From NCBI RefSeq assembly GCF_001673405.1, contig NZ_LZLV01000035.1:1-55896 (forward strand): a stretch of DNA of 55,896 nucleotides, in the 5' to 3' direction. Made by a program: the position numbers and the translations under genes. Origin of the DNA: Mycobacterium sp. 1245111.1. GTDB taxonomy: Bacteria > Actinomycetota > Actinomycetes > Mycobacteriales > Mycobacteriaceae. How positions within the stretch are numbered: the stretch's first letter is position 1; the number at the start of each line of letters is the position of its first letter. A model generated the notes under the pieces. The model was not told where the DNA came from. It worked only from the letters and a program-made list of their open reading frames with translations, and did no database searches. Of the stretch, positions 35,467-42,927 are shown one piece after another.

Positions 35467-35820
35467 ATGCCCCCACTACTTCGCATCTCGGCTGTCGTCC
35501 TGGCGGCGGTGGCACTGGCCCCGCCGGCCGTCGCCGATCCGCTCGACCCCATCCCCGGCAACGGTGTCTTCGTCGTCGGGCCCGATATCGCCCCGGGGCT
35601 CTACCACACGGCCGGGTCGAACTCGACGTTCGGCGTCTGGATCAACAATGTGCCGACCCAGGACTCGATGTGCTCGTGGTTTACCTACAGCACGCCCGAC
35701 GCGGCCAAAGACCATGTCCTGCAGACCAACACGTCCGTCGGCCCGATGTTCGCGAACATCAACACCGGCGTCAAGGCGTTCGAGTCGCAGAACTGTCAAC
35801 CGTGGACGCGAGTGCCGTAA
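35467..35820 (+). CDS. Small secreted protein (Rv0401-like position)
   Basis: 117 residues. A signal peptide (PLLRISAVVLAAVALAPPAVA, cleavage likely after AVA near residue 23) precedes a mature domain of about 94 residues with GPDIAPGLYHTAG, two cysteines (about 76 and 111, perhaps a disulfide) and a beta-rich pattern. The GNGVFVVGPDI(A)PG sequence is found in several small exported mycobacterial proteins, whose function I do not know. It has GGAGG seven bases upstream of ATG and is divergent from fadE7. Confidence 0.8.
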   Translation: MPPLLRISAVVLAAVALAPPAVADPLDPIPGNGVFVVGPDIAPGLYHTAGSNSTFGVWINNVPTQDSMCSWFTYSTPDAAKDHVLQTNTSVGPMFANINTGVKAFESQNCQPWTRVP

Positions 35821-35837
35821 GTCGTTCGTCCGCAGCG

Positions 35838-36068
35838 CTAGTCGCAGTTGACGCAGACTCCGGTCAGCGACAACTGCATGCCGCAGCCGCAGAATTTCCC
35901 TTCGCGCCGGACGTCGGCGGACCGCTTGCCGCCGGGACGCACCCGATTCTCCGGGTGCTCGACGTACCGGGTGCCTTTGCGTGAGGAGGGGCCGTGCTCG
36001 GCGCCGCTGTCGGCCACGGCGACGAGCTCTTGTTCGGGCGATTCGGGCTCTTGGTCTGCAATGGTCAC
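35838..36068 (-). CDS. Small cysteine-rich hypothetical protein
   Basis: 76 residues from GTG 36068 (or 79 from TTG 36077). The first 50 residues are acidic and polar. The last residues are CGCGMQLSLTGVCVNCD, with four cysteines in a C-x-C-x10-C-x2-C pattern resembling a small zinc ribbon or knuckle. There is no clear Shine-Dalgarno, and the opposite strand also carries long open frames, so reality rests on the cysteine pattern and the position between genes. Its role is unknown. Confidence 0.5.
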   Translation of the reverse strand: MTIADQEPESPEQELVAVADSGAEHGPSSRKGTRYVEHPENRVRPGGKRSADVRREGKFCGCGMQLSLTGVCVNCD

Positions 36069-36178
36069 ATTTCTCAACGATATGCGCCCGGCCCGGGCGA
36101 ATTCGCCTGCGCGCGGCAGAAATTGCGCTGATTTAGCTATCTGTACACCTCGCGGTCGACCGCTGCTCCGAAAGCCGA

Positions 36179-36745
36179 CTATTTCGCTCGGACGATACGC
36201 GTCGCCGCCTCGACTGCCGCGGCGCGACGTGAGGAGTGGGCTGCCGGGTCGGCGACGGCCTCCGCCGGGTCGGGCCAGTGCGCCCAGGCCAGGCCGATCC
36301 CGAACAGCATCACCAACAGCTGCTGCGGCTCCCAGGCCGAATCGACGTAGCCGTCGGCTTGGGCGGTGCGGATTGCGGCGATAGCGGTGTCAGGCGGGTT
36401 CTCGCCGTCGACGTCTGGAAGGTTGAGCGGGAAGCCTTCCAGACGCGCCCAGCTGATCATGCGTAGGTGCTCGGGCCGGCGTTGTGCGAGGTCGACGAGG
36501 TCACCGACGAATTCGGGCACGGCGTCGGGGCGCAACTTCACCGCACGGAAGAATTCCGCCCCGTCGGTGGCGACTACATCGCGGAACAGGGTTTCTTTGT
36601 CGCCGAAGTGGGCGTATAGGCGCTCCTTGCTGGCGCTCGCGGCCCGGGCGATGCGGTCAATTCGCGAACCGGCCAGGCCGTAGCGAGCGAACTCCGCGCG
36701 CGCGGCCGCCAGGATCTCACCACGGAGCTCTGTCGTCGATCTCAC
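36179..36745 (-). CDS. TetR family transcriptional regulator
   Basis: 188 residues. The N-terminal TetR HTH is clear (ELRGEILAAARAEFARYGLA, then SRIDRIARAASASKERLYAHFGDKETLF at about residues 27-54). The rest is the ligand domain (WARLEGFPLNLPDVDGENPP, MLFGIGLAWAHWPDP). A perfect palindrome at 36763-36776 lies between its start and that of the divergent methyltransferase gene, supporting autoregulation and control of the methyltransferase-acyltransferase pair. The ligand is unknown. Confidence 0.92.
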   Translation of the reverse strand: MRSTTELRGEILAAARAEFARYGLAGSRIDRIARAASASKERLYAHFGDKETLFRDVVATDGAEFFRAVKLRPDAVPEFVGDLVDLAQRRPEHLRMISWARLEGFPLNLPDVDGENPPDTAIAAIRTAQADGYVDSAWEPQQLLVMLFGIGLAWAHWPDPAEAVADPAAHSSRRAAAVEAATRIVRAK

Positions 36746-36762
36746 ACGCTCAGCATATACAG

Positions 36763-36776
36763 ACGAACTAGTTCGT
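36763..36776. promoter_or_regulatory. Palindromic operator between the TetR gene and the methyltransferase gene
   Basis: ACGAACTAGTTCGT is a perfect 14-base palindrome in the 73-base divergent region. A TATAGT box (36781-36786) follows it and could be the -10 of the methyltransferase promoter, so a bound regulator would block polymerase. This is typical of TetR repression. Confidence 0.7.
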
Positions 36777-36818
36777 TCGTTATAGTGGTGCCAACCGTAG
36801 GAAAGAAGAGGTGACGTG

Positions 36819-37631
36819 ATGCCCGCACAAAAGTTTGTGGATCAGTCAATTGCAGTGATGCCGCGAGGCGGCCCGAACGCGTCCTGGCTCGACCGGCGAT
36901 TCGAGACCGATGCGCTCGAGTATCTCGACCGCGAGGACATCTCTGACGAGGTCAAACAAAAGGTCATCGGCATGCTCGACAGGGTGGGCGCATTGACCGA
37001 TCAGCACCAGCAGCACGCGCGCACCGCGCTGAATCTGGTTGCCGACGTGCCCAACCCGCGCATCCTCGAGCTGGGCGCCGGCCACGGTCGACTATCGGCA
37101 AAAATCCTCGAGCTGCACCCCACCGCCACCGTGACCGTCAGCGACCTGGACCCGACCTCGGTGGCCAACATCGCCGCCGGTGAACTGGGCGCTCATCCGC
37201 GGGCGCGGACCCAGGTGATCGATGCCACCGCGATCGATGCCGCGGATGACAGCTACGACCTGGTCGTGTTCGCCCTGGCCTTCCACCACCTACCGCCGTC
37301 GGTCGCAGCTCGGGCGATCGGCGAGGCGACGCGTGTCGGAAAGCGCTTCCTGGTCATCGATCTCAAACGTCGCACGCCGCTGGCGATGCTGTTCTTTCCA
37401 GTGGTGACGTTGCCGGTTCAGCTGGTTCTGATGCCGTGGTCGTGGATCCCGCCAAGCCTGCACGACGGCTTCATCAGCGCATTGCGCGCCTACAGTCCGT
37501 CGGCGTTGGAGGCGCTGGGGCGCGCGGCAGATCCGACGATGCGCGTGGAGATCCAGTCAACGTCAAAGCGATTCGGTCTACCCTCGATTGCTGCAGTGTT
37601 CTCCCGTTCGGGGGCGCGCGATGCTGAATGA
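36819..37631 (+). CDS. SAM-dependent methyltransferase
   Basis: 270 residues. The N-terminal part (DREDISDEVKQKVIGMLDRV) precedes a Rossmann methyltransferase core: PRILELGAGHGRLSAKILEL (motif I, about 85-104), VTVSDLDPTSVANIAAGE, DDSYDLVVFALAFHHLPPSV and a late hydrophobic stretch (LAMLFFPVVTLPVQLVLMPW, about 187-206) that may associate with membrane or lipid. ATG 36819 has GAAGAGG upstream. Its end overlaps the acyltransferase gene by 11 bases in another frame, so both are probably in one operon controlled by the divergent TetR protein. Confidence 0.88.
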   Translation: MPAQKFVDQSIAVMPRGGPNASWLDRRFETDALEYLDREDISDEVKQKVIGMLDRVGALTDQHQQHARTALNLVADVPNPRILELGAGHGRLSAKILELHPTATVTVSDLDPTSVANIAAGELGAHPRARTQVIDATAIDAADDSYDLVVFALAFHHLPPSVAARAIGEATRVGKRFLVIDLKRRTPLAMLFFPVVTLPVQLVLMPWSWIPPSLHDGFISALRAYSPSALEALGRAADPTMRVEIQSTSKRFGLPSIAAVFSRSGARDAE

Positions 37632-38484
37632 CGGCACGGACCTGACCACGATCATGGAGCCGACCGCACGGGTCGAAGCTCTGCGCCGAGGTCTTGACAC
37701 GGTCACCCGGCAGATTCGCCCACTGGTGCGACTCTCCCGGCCCTACGTCGACGGAGTCGAGAATCTTCCCGTCGACGGGCGATCGTTGTTGGTGGGCAAC
37801 CATACTCAGTTCGGTTCGGAAGTATTTATGATCTCCGATGCCGTGCGATCGACGATCGGAAGACGGGTGCGCCCATTGGCTGACCGAAATTTCGGGCGCA
37901 TGCGCGGGCTACCCGCGGATCTGCTGGCCGCGTTTGGTGCCGTCGTCGGCGCGCCCGAAACGGCGCGCGAACTGATGCGACACGACGAGACGATTCTCGT
38001 CTTTCCCGGTGGTGGTCGTGAGATCGGGAAGTTCAGGGGCGAGGAATACACCCTGCGCTGGCAGGGGCGTGCCGGGTTCGCGCGATTGTCGATCGAGCAG
38101 TCCTACCCGATCGTGCCTGTCGGTCTGGTCGGCGGCGACGATGTCTATCGAAGCCTGACGACCCGGGACAGCGTCTACGCGAAAGTCAGTGCCGCAGTTA
38201 GTCGTAAGGTAAACGGACGCCCCGATATGGCGCTGCCCTTACTGCGTGGGGTCGGCCCCACGCTCATTCCGCGGCCACAGCGGATGTACCTCCGGTTCGG
38301 GGCGCCGATCGACACATCGCACCCGCCCGGCATTGATGCGGACTCATGGGTCGATGCCGTCAAGGAGCGCACTCAGCGGGCATTGGAACGTATCCTCGAT
38401 GACCTGGTCGAGTTGCGGTCGTCAGACCCCTACCGCGCGCTGAACCCGTTGGGTTGGCGTAGCGCGGTCACACCGTCGTCGTAA
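37621..38484 (+). CDS. Lysophospholipid acyltransferase family protein
   Basis: 287 residues of the PlsC/DGAT2-like acyltransferase superfamily. The GNHTQFGSEVFM segment (about residue 60) holds the catalytic histidine, although the usual HX4D is replaced by HX4S/E. FPGGGREIGKFRGEEYTLRW (about 123-142) is the second family motif, and PIVPVGLVGGDDVY the third. It probably transfers an acyl chain to a lipid, at the membrane. It overlaps the methyltransferase gene and may work with it in lipid modification. The altered HX4D leaves the exact reaction open. Confidence 0.85.
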   Translation: MLNDGTDLTTIMEPTARVEALRRGLDTVTRQIRPLVRLSRPYVDGVENLPVDGRSLLVGNHTQFGSEVFMISDAVRSTIGRRVRPLADRNFGRMRGLPADLLAAFGAVVGAPETARELMRHDETILVFPGGGREIGKFRGEEYTLRWQGRAGFARLSIEQSYPIVPVGLVGGDDVYRSLTTRDSVYAKVSAAVSRKVNGRPDMALPLLRGVGPTLIPRPQRMYLRFGAPIDTSHPPGIDADSWVDAVKERTQRALERILDDLVELRSSDPYRALNPLGWRSAVTPSS

Positions 38485-38503
38485 CTCGCCGACCACGCCG
38501 CCG

Positions 38504-39388
38504 TCAGCTCGCGAACGCCGCGAGATGTTCGGCGATGAATTCCTGGACCGTCGTCGGCTTCTTGCCGCCAATCTGTTCGACCAGATCGTTGTTGCCGGCG
38601 AAGATTCCGTTCTGGTAGTCGACGGCGACGTTGCTCAGGTGCTGCGCGAGGAAATCGGGAAAGCCCAGCGCCCTGATGCTTTCGATCCAGACCGGAATCT
38701 CCGCCGGCTCATAACGCACCGGGCGACCCAGCACATCGGAGATGGCATCGGCGATCTGGTCGTGGTTCATCTCGACCGCGCCAAACAGCGGATAGACCTG
38801 CCCAACGTGCTTCTCCGGGTTTTCCAGAATCGCCGCGATCACACGCCCCTGGTCCTCCGCTGTGATCGGGGCGTGTCGGCCATTACCGAAGGGCAGACGC
38901 AACACCCCTTCCTCACGAATTCCCCTGGCGCCGAAAATGGTGAACCACTCCGCGAAATAGGTTGGACGTAAATGGGTTACGGCGACCGGGGACCAGTCCA
39001 GGATCCGCTCGCCCAGCCAATGAATGCGCGCTGCGTCGCTCGCGGCGCCGCGCCGCGCCGAGATCTGCGACATATTGACGACCGCACTGACGCCGGCATC
39101 CTCGGCCGCGTCGGCAAACGTGGCTGTCGCCTCGAGTAGGCCGGGCTTGATCGGATACACGAAGTATGCCGACCGAACACCATCGGCGGCAGCACGGACG
39201 GTGTCGATATCGAGCAGGTCACCGACGATCACGTCGGCGCCGCTGTCACGCAACGCCGCGGCGCGGTCGTCAAAGCGGTGCACCAGCGCCCGTACGTGGT
39301 GACCGCGTTCGAGCAGCAGTTTCGCAGTGTAGCCACCAGTTTTACCGGCGGCACCGGTAACGAGCAAGGCGCTTTGGTCAGTGGGCAT
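38504..39388 (-). CDS. NmrA-like NAD(P)-binding protein
   Basis: 294 residues of the atypical SDR/NmrA family. The NAD(P)-binding loop is LLVTGAAGKTGGYTAKLLLE, followed by VGDLLDIDTVRAAADGVRSA, VVNMSQISAR and THLRPTYFAEWFT. The protein probably is an NAD(P)H-dependent reductase or redox sensor; the substrate is unknown. It is divergent from an internally deleted copy of the same family at 39743. Confidence 0.9.
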   Translation of the reverse strand: MPTDQSALLVTGAAGKTGGYTAKLLLERGHHVRALVHRFDDRAAALRDSGADVIVGDLLDIDTVRAAADGVRSAYFVYPIKPGLLEATATFADAAEDAGVSAVVNMSQISARRGAASDAARIHWLGERILDWSPVAVTHLRPTYFAEWFTIFGARGIREEGVLRLPFGNGRHAPITAEDQGRVIAAILENPEKHVGQVYPLFGAVEMNHDQIADAISDVLGRPVRYEPAEIPVWIESIRALGFPDFLAQHLSNVAVDYQNGIFAGNNDLVEQIGGKKPTTVQEFIAEHLAAFAS

Positions 39389-39742
39389 CCGGGTTTCCTC
39401 TCGTCGCTGCCATTCGCAGAATGTGGACCGGGGTCAACCGTCACATCTAACTCTAGTAAAGTAATGTCAAGAGAGTAGCCCGAATTGTTCCCAAAAGACA
39501 TCGCCAAAACGCGGAATAACTGCGGTTGAAGGCCGGTTATAGGGCGGTCTGCCTCGCGCTCTGATCCCGTACCGCCGTGCCATGCAGATCGAGCCGGTAC
39601 GGCCGAGAGCATCAAAACTGTTTTGGCACAACGCCTGTGCCAGGCGGCCGGTAATCGCTTACTTGACATTGATGAAGCCAGGGATGATGGTGGTCAAAGT
39701 CGACCCGCGGCGCAGCCGCCGCGCATCTCAAGAGAGGTCTCG
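39389..39742. promoter_or_regulatory. Intergenic region between the two NmrA genes, no gene
   Basis: 354 bases without a supportable gene. Within it, CAAAAC-T-GTTTTG (39613-39625) and TGGCACA-N5-TGTGCCA (39624-39642) are perfect inverted repeats, the second with the 5-base spacer seen at HxlR-type sites. TTGACA near 39663 resembles a -35 box. These could control the remnant-thioesterase transcription unit, perhaps by the HxlR protein at 40542. Confidence 0.45.
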
Positions 39743-39979
39743 ATGAGTGGATCAGCCGCGCCCATATTGGTGACAGGTGCCACCGGACGTCACGGGTCCG
39801 CCGGAGGGCATGTCGCACGCAGGCTCCGTGAGGTGGGCATGCCGGTGCGAATCCTGGCCCGCACCATCAGTGAGCGCACCGATGCATTGGCCGCAGTGGG
39901 CGCGCTCATCGAGCGCACGCCGATGTCGCTTCGAGAATTCATCCGCGTTAACCGAGAGACCCTGGGGGCGGCACGATGA
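39743..39979 (+). pseudogene. NmrA-like gene with an in-frame internal deletion
   Basis: 78 codons. The first 54 residues (PILVTGATGRHGSAGGHVAR, then RLREVGMPVRILARTISERT) are the N-terminus of an NmrA-like protein. It then jumps to a typical C-terminal tail (ERTPMSLREFIRVNRETLG). A normal protein is about 290 residues, so about 200 are missing with the frame, start (AGAGAGG upstream) and stop preserved. Its stop overlaps the start of the thioesterase (ATGA), so it may be kept as a translated leader that couples the next gene. Confidence 0.75.
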
Positions 39980-40497
39980 CCTACACGATGGAGAGCGCCG
40001 AAGTCGATCACGTGCGCACCCGCACATTCAGTTGGCAGGATCCGCAGATCGGGGCGCAGGCTGCCATGGGGCTGGCCGGCCTCGACTATTTGCGCGCGAT
40101 CCTGGCCGGCACCCTGCCGAAGCCGCCGCTGATGGACACGCTGGATGTGCGCGTCGAGTCGGTCGAGCCCGGGGAGGTCGTCTTCGCGATGACACCGGCC
40201 GAGTTCCATTACAACCCAATCGGTTCGGTGCATGGAGGAGTATTCAGCACACTGCTGGACTCCGCGGCGGGGTGCGCGGTGCACAGCCTGCTGCCCGCCG
40301 GGACCGGCTACACCAGTCAGGACCTCGCGGTGCGTTTCCTCGGTGCCATCCGCGTGAGCACCGGAACAGTCCGGTGTACGGGCACCGTCCGGCACCTGGG
40401 GCGGCGTACCGCGCTCGCCGAGGCTTCGCTGACCGCCGAGACCGGCAAGCTGCTGGCCACGGCCACGAGCAGCTGCCTCATCATTCCCGGGCCCTGA
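39976..40497 (+). CDS. PaaI family thioesterase
   Basis: 173 residues with the PaaI/YdiI hotdog motif: FHYNPIGSVHGGVFSTLLDS (about residues 77-96), then GTGYTSQDLAVRFLGAIRVST. It should hydrolyse acyl-CoA thioesters; the substrate is unknown. ATG 39976 overlaps the stop of the NmrA remnant, so expression depends on that unit. The HxlR gene follows after 44 bases. Confidence 0.9.
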   Translation: MTYTMESAEVDHVRTRTFSWQDPQIGAQAAMGLAGLDYLRAILAGTLPKPPLMDTLDVRVESVEPGEVVFAMTPAEFHYNPIGSVHGGVFSTLLDSAAGCAVHSLLPAGTGYTSQDLAVRFLGAIRVSTGTVRCTGTVRHLGRRTALAEASLTAETGKLLATATSSCLIIPGP

Positions 40498-40538
40498 CCA
40501 TCTGGCTATATAAAAGTAATGGTCAGCGGTAAGCTGAC
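40495..40538. promoter_or_regulatory. Candidate operators of the HxlR gene at 40542
   Basis: Two perfect inverted repeats overlap: TGACCAT (40495-40501) with ATGGTCA (40519-40525), and GTCAGC (40522-40527), spacer GGTAA, GCTGAC (40533-40538). The second has the 5-base spacer typical of HxlR sites and ends 3 bases before the start codon. An A+T-rich TATATAAAA in the first spacer may be the -10 region. Confidence 0.5.
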
Positions 40539-40541
40539 GCG

Positions 40542-41042
40542 ATGACCGCACCAACTGATGCGATGACACTGACGGGTCGTCTCGCCGACGGAGACCGGAC
40601 CGGCTACCGGGAAGTCTGTCCGATCGAGCGGGCCCTGGACACCATCGGGACACGTTCGGCCCTGGTGCTCTTGCGTGAAGCATTCTGGGGCACAACCCGT
40701 TTCGAAGACTTTGCGCAACGCGCAGGCTTCACCGAGCAGATCGCGGCCACGCGCCTCAAACAACTGGTGGATGCCGGTGTGCTGACGAAGCAGCCGTACA
40801 AGTCCCCGGGGCAGCGCACGCGGTATGAGTACGTGCTCACCACACGCGGCCGGCAGCTGTTCCCGGTGCTGGTCAGCCTCGTTGAGTTCGGCATGCTTCT
40901 GCAGGGCGACGCCAGAAGGCTCGACATGGTGCATGGCGAAGGCTGCGGAGCTCCGCTCGCGACGCACGTGCAGTGCGCTGAGGGGCACCCCGTGCAACTC
41001 GCGCAAGCCGAAGCGCGGCTTCGCCCCAAACGGAGGCGCTGA
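40542..41042 (+). CDS. HxlR family transcriptional regulator
   Basis: 166 residues with the winged-helix HxlR signature: CPIERALDTIGTRSALVLLR (about 26-45), FWGTTRFEDFAQRAGFTEQI, VLTKQPYKSPGQRTRYEYVL and TRGRQLFPVL. Two C-terminal cysteines (GEGCGAPL, THVQCAEGH) could bind metal or sense redox state. It lies immediately downstream of the thioesterase, with palindromic sites in front, so it probably regulates itself and perhaps the thioesterase/NmrA genes. Confidence 0.9.
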   Translation: MTAPTDAMTLTGRLADGDRTGYREVCPIERALDTIGTRSALVLLREAFWGTTRFEDFAQRAGFTEQIAATRLKQLVDAGVLTKQPYKSPGQRTRYEYVLTTRGRQLFPVLVSLVEFGMLLQGDARRLDMVHGEGCGAPLATHVQCAEGHPVQLAQAEARLRPKRRR

Positions 41043-41096
41043 GTCACGCATCGCGCGGTGCCGCCGACGGCTCGACCCGGACGGTAGCCTCACCCC

Positions 41097-41468
41097 ATGG
41101 ATCATCCGCGGCGCGGCCCGGCGTGGCTGGGCATCGATGTGGCCTGCGTGCTGGTGTTTTGCGCGCTTGGGCGCCGCAGCCACGACGAAGGTCTCAACGT
41201 CGCGGGCATCGCGACCACCGCGTGGCCATTTCTGAGCGGCACCGCGGTGGGTTGGCTGGCGTCGCAGGCCTGGCGGCGTCCGGCAGCGGTCTGTCCCACC
41301 GGCGTGGTGGTGTGGTTGTGCACGGTCGTGGTCGGCATGCTGCTGCGCAAGGTCACCGCCGCCGGAGTGGCCGGCAGCTTCATCGTGGTCGCCTCGACGG
41401 TGACCGCCCTGCTGCTGCTCGGTTGGCGGGCGATCGCCCAGCCCCGACGCCGCGCAGGCTCGGCGTGA
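41097..41468 (+). CDS. DUF3054 membrane protein
   Basis: 123 residues with four hydrophobic helices: WLGIDVACVLVFCALGRRSHDEG, FLSGTAVGWLASQAW, GVVVWLCTVVVGMLLRKVTAAGV and SFIVVASTVTALLLLGWRAI. The R-R/S-x-H motif near the end of helix 1 is characteristic of the DUF3054 family, which has no known function. The stop overlaps the methyltransferase start (GTGA), so they are translationally coupled. Confidence 0.9.
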   Translation: MDHPRRGPAWLGIDVACVLVFCALGRRSHDEGLNVAGIATTAWPFLSGTAVGWLASQAWRRPAAVCPTGVVVWLCTVVVGMLLRKVTAAGVAGSFIVVASTVTALLLLGWRAIAQPRRRAGSA

Positions 41469-42376
41469 GTACGAAACGCGCCGACAACGACACCTGGGGT
41501 CCGGCCACCAGCGTCGGTACCACCGCCACCCTGGTGGCGACGGCACGGGCACTGGCGCACCGGGCGGGCCTGATCAACGACCCGTTCGCTGAATCATTGG
41601 TCAACGCCGTCGGGTTGGACTTTTTCAGCAAGGTAGCCAACGGCGACTTGGCGCTCAGCGACCTCGGCGACAACAATGGATTAGCTTTGCTGACAGACCT
41701 TTTGGCGGTGCGAACCCGGTTCTTCGACAACTTCGTCAGCAAGGCGTGCCGAGCCGGGATCCGGCAAGCGGTCATTCTCGCGTCGGGGCTCGACGCCCGG
41801 CCGTACCGGATGTGGTGGCCGAGCGGCACCACCGTGTACGAAATCGATCAACCCGAGGTGATCGACTTCAAGACCCGGACGATGCGCGGCCTGGACGTTG
41901 CGCCCAGCGCCAACCGGCGCGCGGTGGGGATCGATCTTCGCCAGGACTGGCCAGAGGCGTTGCGGAGGATCGGCTTCGACGCCGCCGAGCCGACGGTCTG
42001 GATCGCCGAGGGATTGTTCATCGGGTTCCTTCCGGCGGCCCTGCAAGACCGGTTGCTTGACGACGTCACCGCGCTGAGTGCGCCTGGCAGTCGCACGGCG
42101 GCGGACTACTTTCCGGACCAGAAATCGCTCTTCCTGGATCAGGAGCACGCGCTGGCGGCGCACTGGCGGCAGTTTGGGTTCCGTGGCGACATGGCCGAGC
42201 TCACCTATCCGGAGGAGCACCATGATCCCGCCGAGTCGTTGGCCGCACTGGGCTGGCGAACCGTGATGACCGAGATCCAGAAGCTGTTCACTGCGACCGG
42301 GCTGCCGGGTTTGCGTCGTCAGGATCTAAACGGCGCACCGGTGGCGGGCCGGTATGTCCGCGCAATTCTGGCCTAG
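41465..42376 (+). CDS. Class I SAM methyltransferase, mycobacterial TIGR00027 family
   Basis: 303 residues of the large mycobacterial S-adenosylmethionine-dependent methyltransferase family (Rv0893c-like). Signs are the opening NDTWGPATSVGTTATLVATARAL, RTRFFDNFV, QAVILASGLDARPYR (SAM site), VYEIDQPEVIDFKT and WIAEGLFIGFLP. Most members have unknown substrates. The start GTG 41465 overlaps the DUF3054 stop. The protein ends before the GNAT-LLM operon, separated by 44 bases. Confidence 0.94.
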   Translation: MSTKRADNDTWGPATSVGTTATLVATARALAHRAGLINDPFAESLVNAVGLDFFSKVANGDLALSDLGDNNGLALLTDLLAVRTRFFDNFVSKACRAGIRQAVILASGLDARPYRMWWPSGTTVYEIDQPEVIDFKTRTMRGLDVAPSANRRAVGIDLRQDWPEALRRIGFDAAEPTVWIAEGLFIGFLPAALQDRLLDDVTALSAPGSRTAADYFPDQKSLFLDQEHALAAHWRQFGFRGDMAELTYPEEHHDPAESLAALGWRTVMTEIQKLFTATGLPGLRRQDLNGAPVAGRYVRAILA

Positions 42377-42420
42377 GAGTGCCGGAATGCGGCTGATAGC
42401 GAAACGTTAGAAATGTAGTG

Positions 42421-42927
42421 ATGCCCCCAGCCAGCCAACCCGCCGCCGCGCAGCAGGTCCGTTTTGTCGCGGTGACCGCGGACGATCCCAGGGCCCAACC
42501 CCTGCTGGACCAGTTGGCGGTCGAATACGCGCAACGCTACGAAGCCACCGTGCCGACCGTCGTCGCCTGGATGAAGTCGGTGCCTACCTCCGAATTCGCG
42601 CCACCCGACGGCGGCTTTCTGATCGGAGAGGTGGACGGGGTGCCGGTCACCGGGGGCGCCTTCCAGCGGTTCGACGCGCAGACGGCCGAGCTCAAGCGGA
42701 TCTGGACCGATCGGCAGCATCGTCGCAGTGGTTATGCCTCGGCACTGCTGGCCGAACTGGAAAGCGTCATCGCGCGGCGGGGCTACCGTCGGGTGTATCT
42801 GACGACCGGCAACCGGCAACCGGAAGCCGAGGCGCTCTACGAGGCGGCCGGTTACACCCGGCTTCCAGAGCCGCTGCCGTCGGTCGGACCGGTCTTCCCG
42901 ATCGCGTTCGTCAAGGATCTGCCGTGA
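42421..42927 (+). CDS. GNAT family N-acetyltransferase
   Basis: 168 residues with the GNAT fold. The acetyl-CoA loop is KRIWTDRQHRRSGYASALLA (about residues 98-117), followed by VYLTTGNRQPEAEALYEAAG, where Q/R and E mark the acceptor side. The substrate is not predictable. ATG 42421 (GTG 42418 also possible) starts the operon; its stop overlaps the first LLM gene (GTGA). A GNAT next to flavin monooxygenases suggests processing of an organosulfur or amino compound, but this is inference. Confidence 0.88.
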   Translation: MPPASQPAAAQQVRFVAVTADDPRAQPLLDQLAVEYAQRYEATVPTVVAWMKSVPTSEFAPPDGGFLIGEVDGVPVTGGAFQRFDAQTAELKRIWTDRQHRRSGYASALLAELESVIARRGYRRVYLTTGNRQPEAEALYEAAGYTRLPEPLPSVGPVFPIAFVKDLP

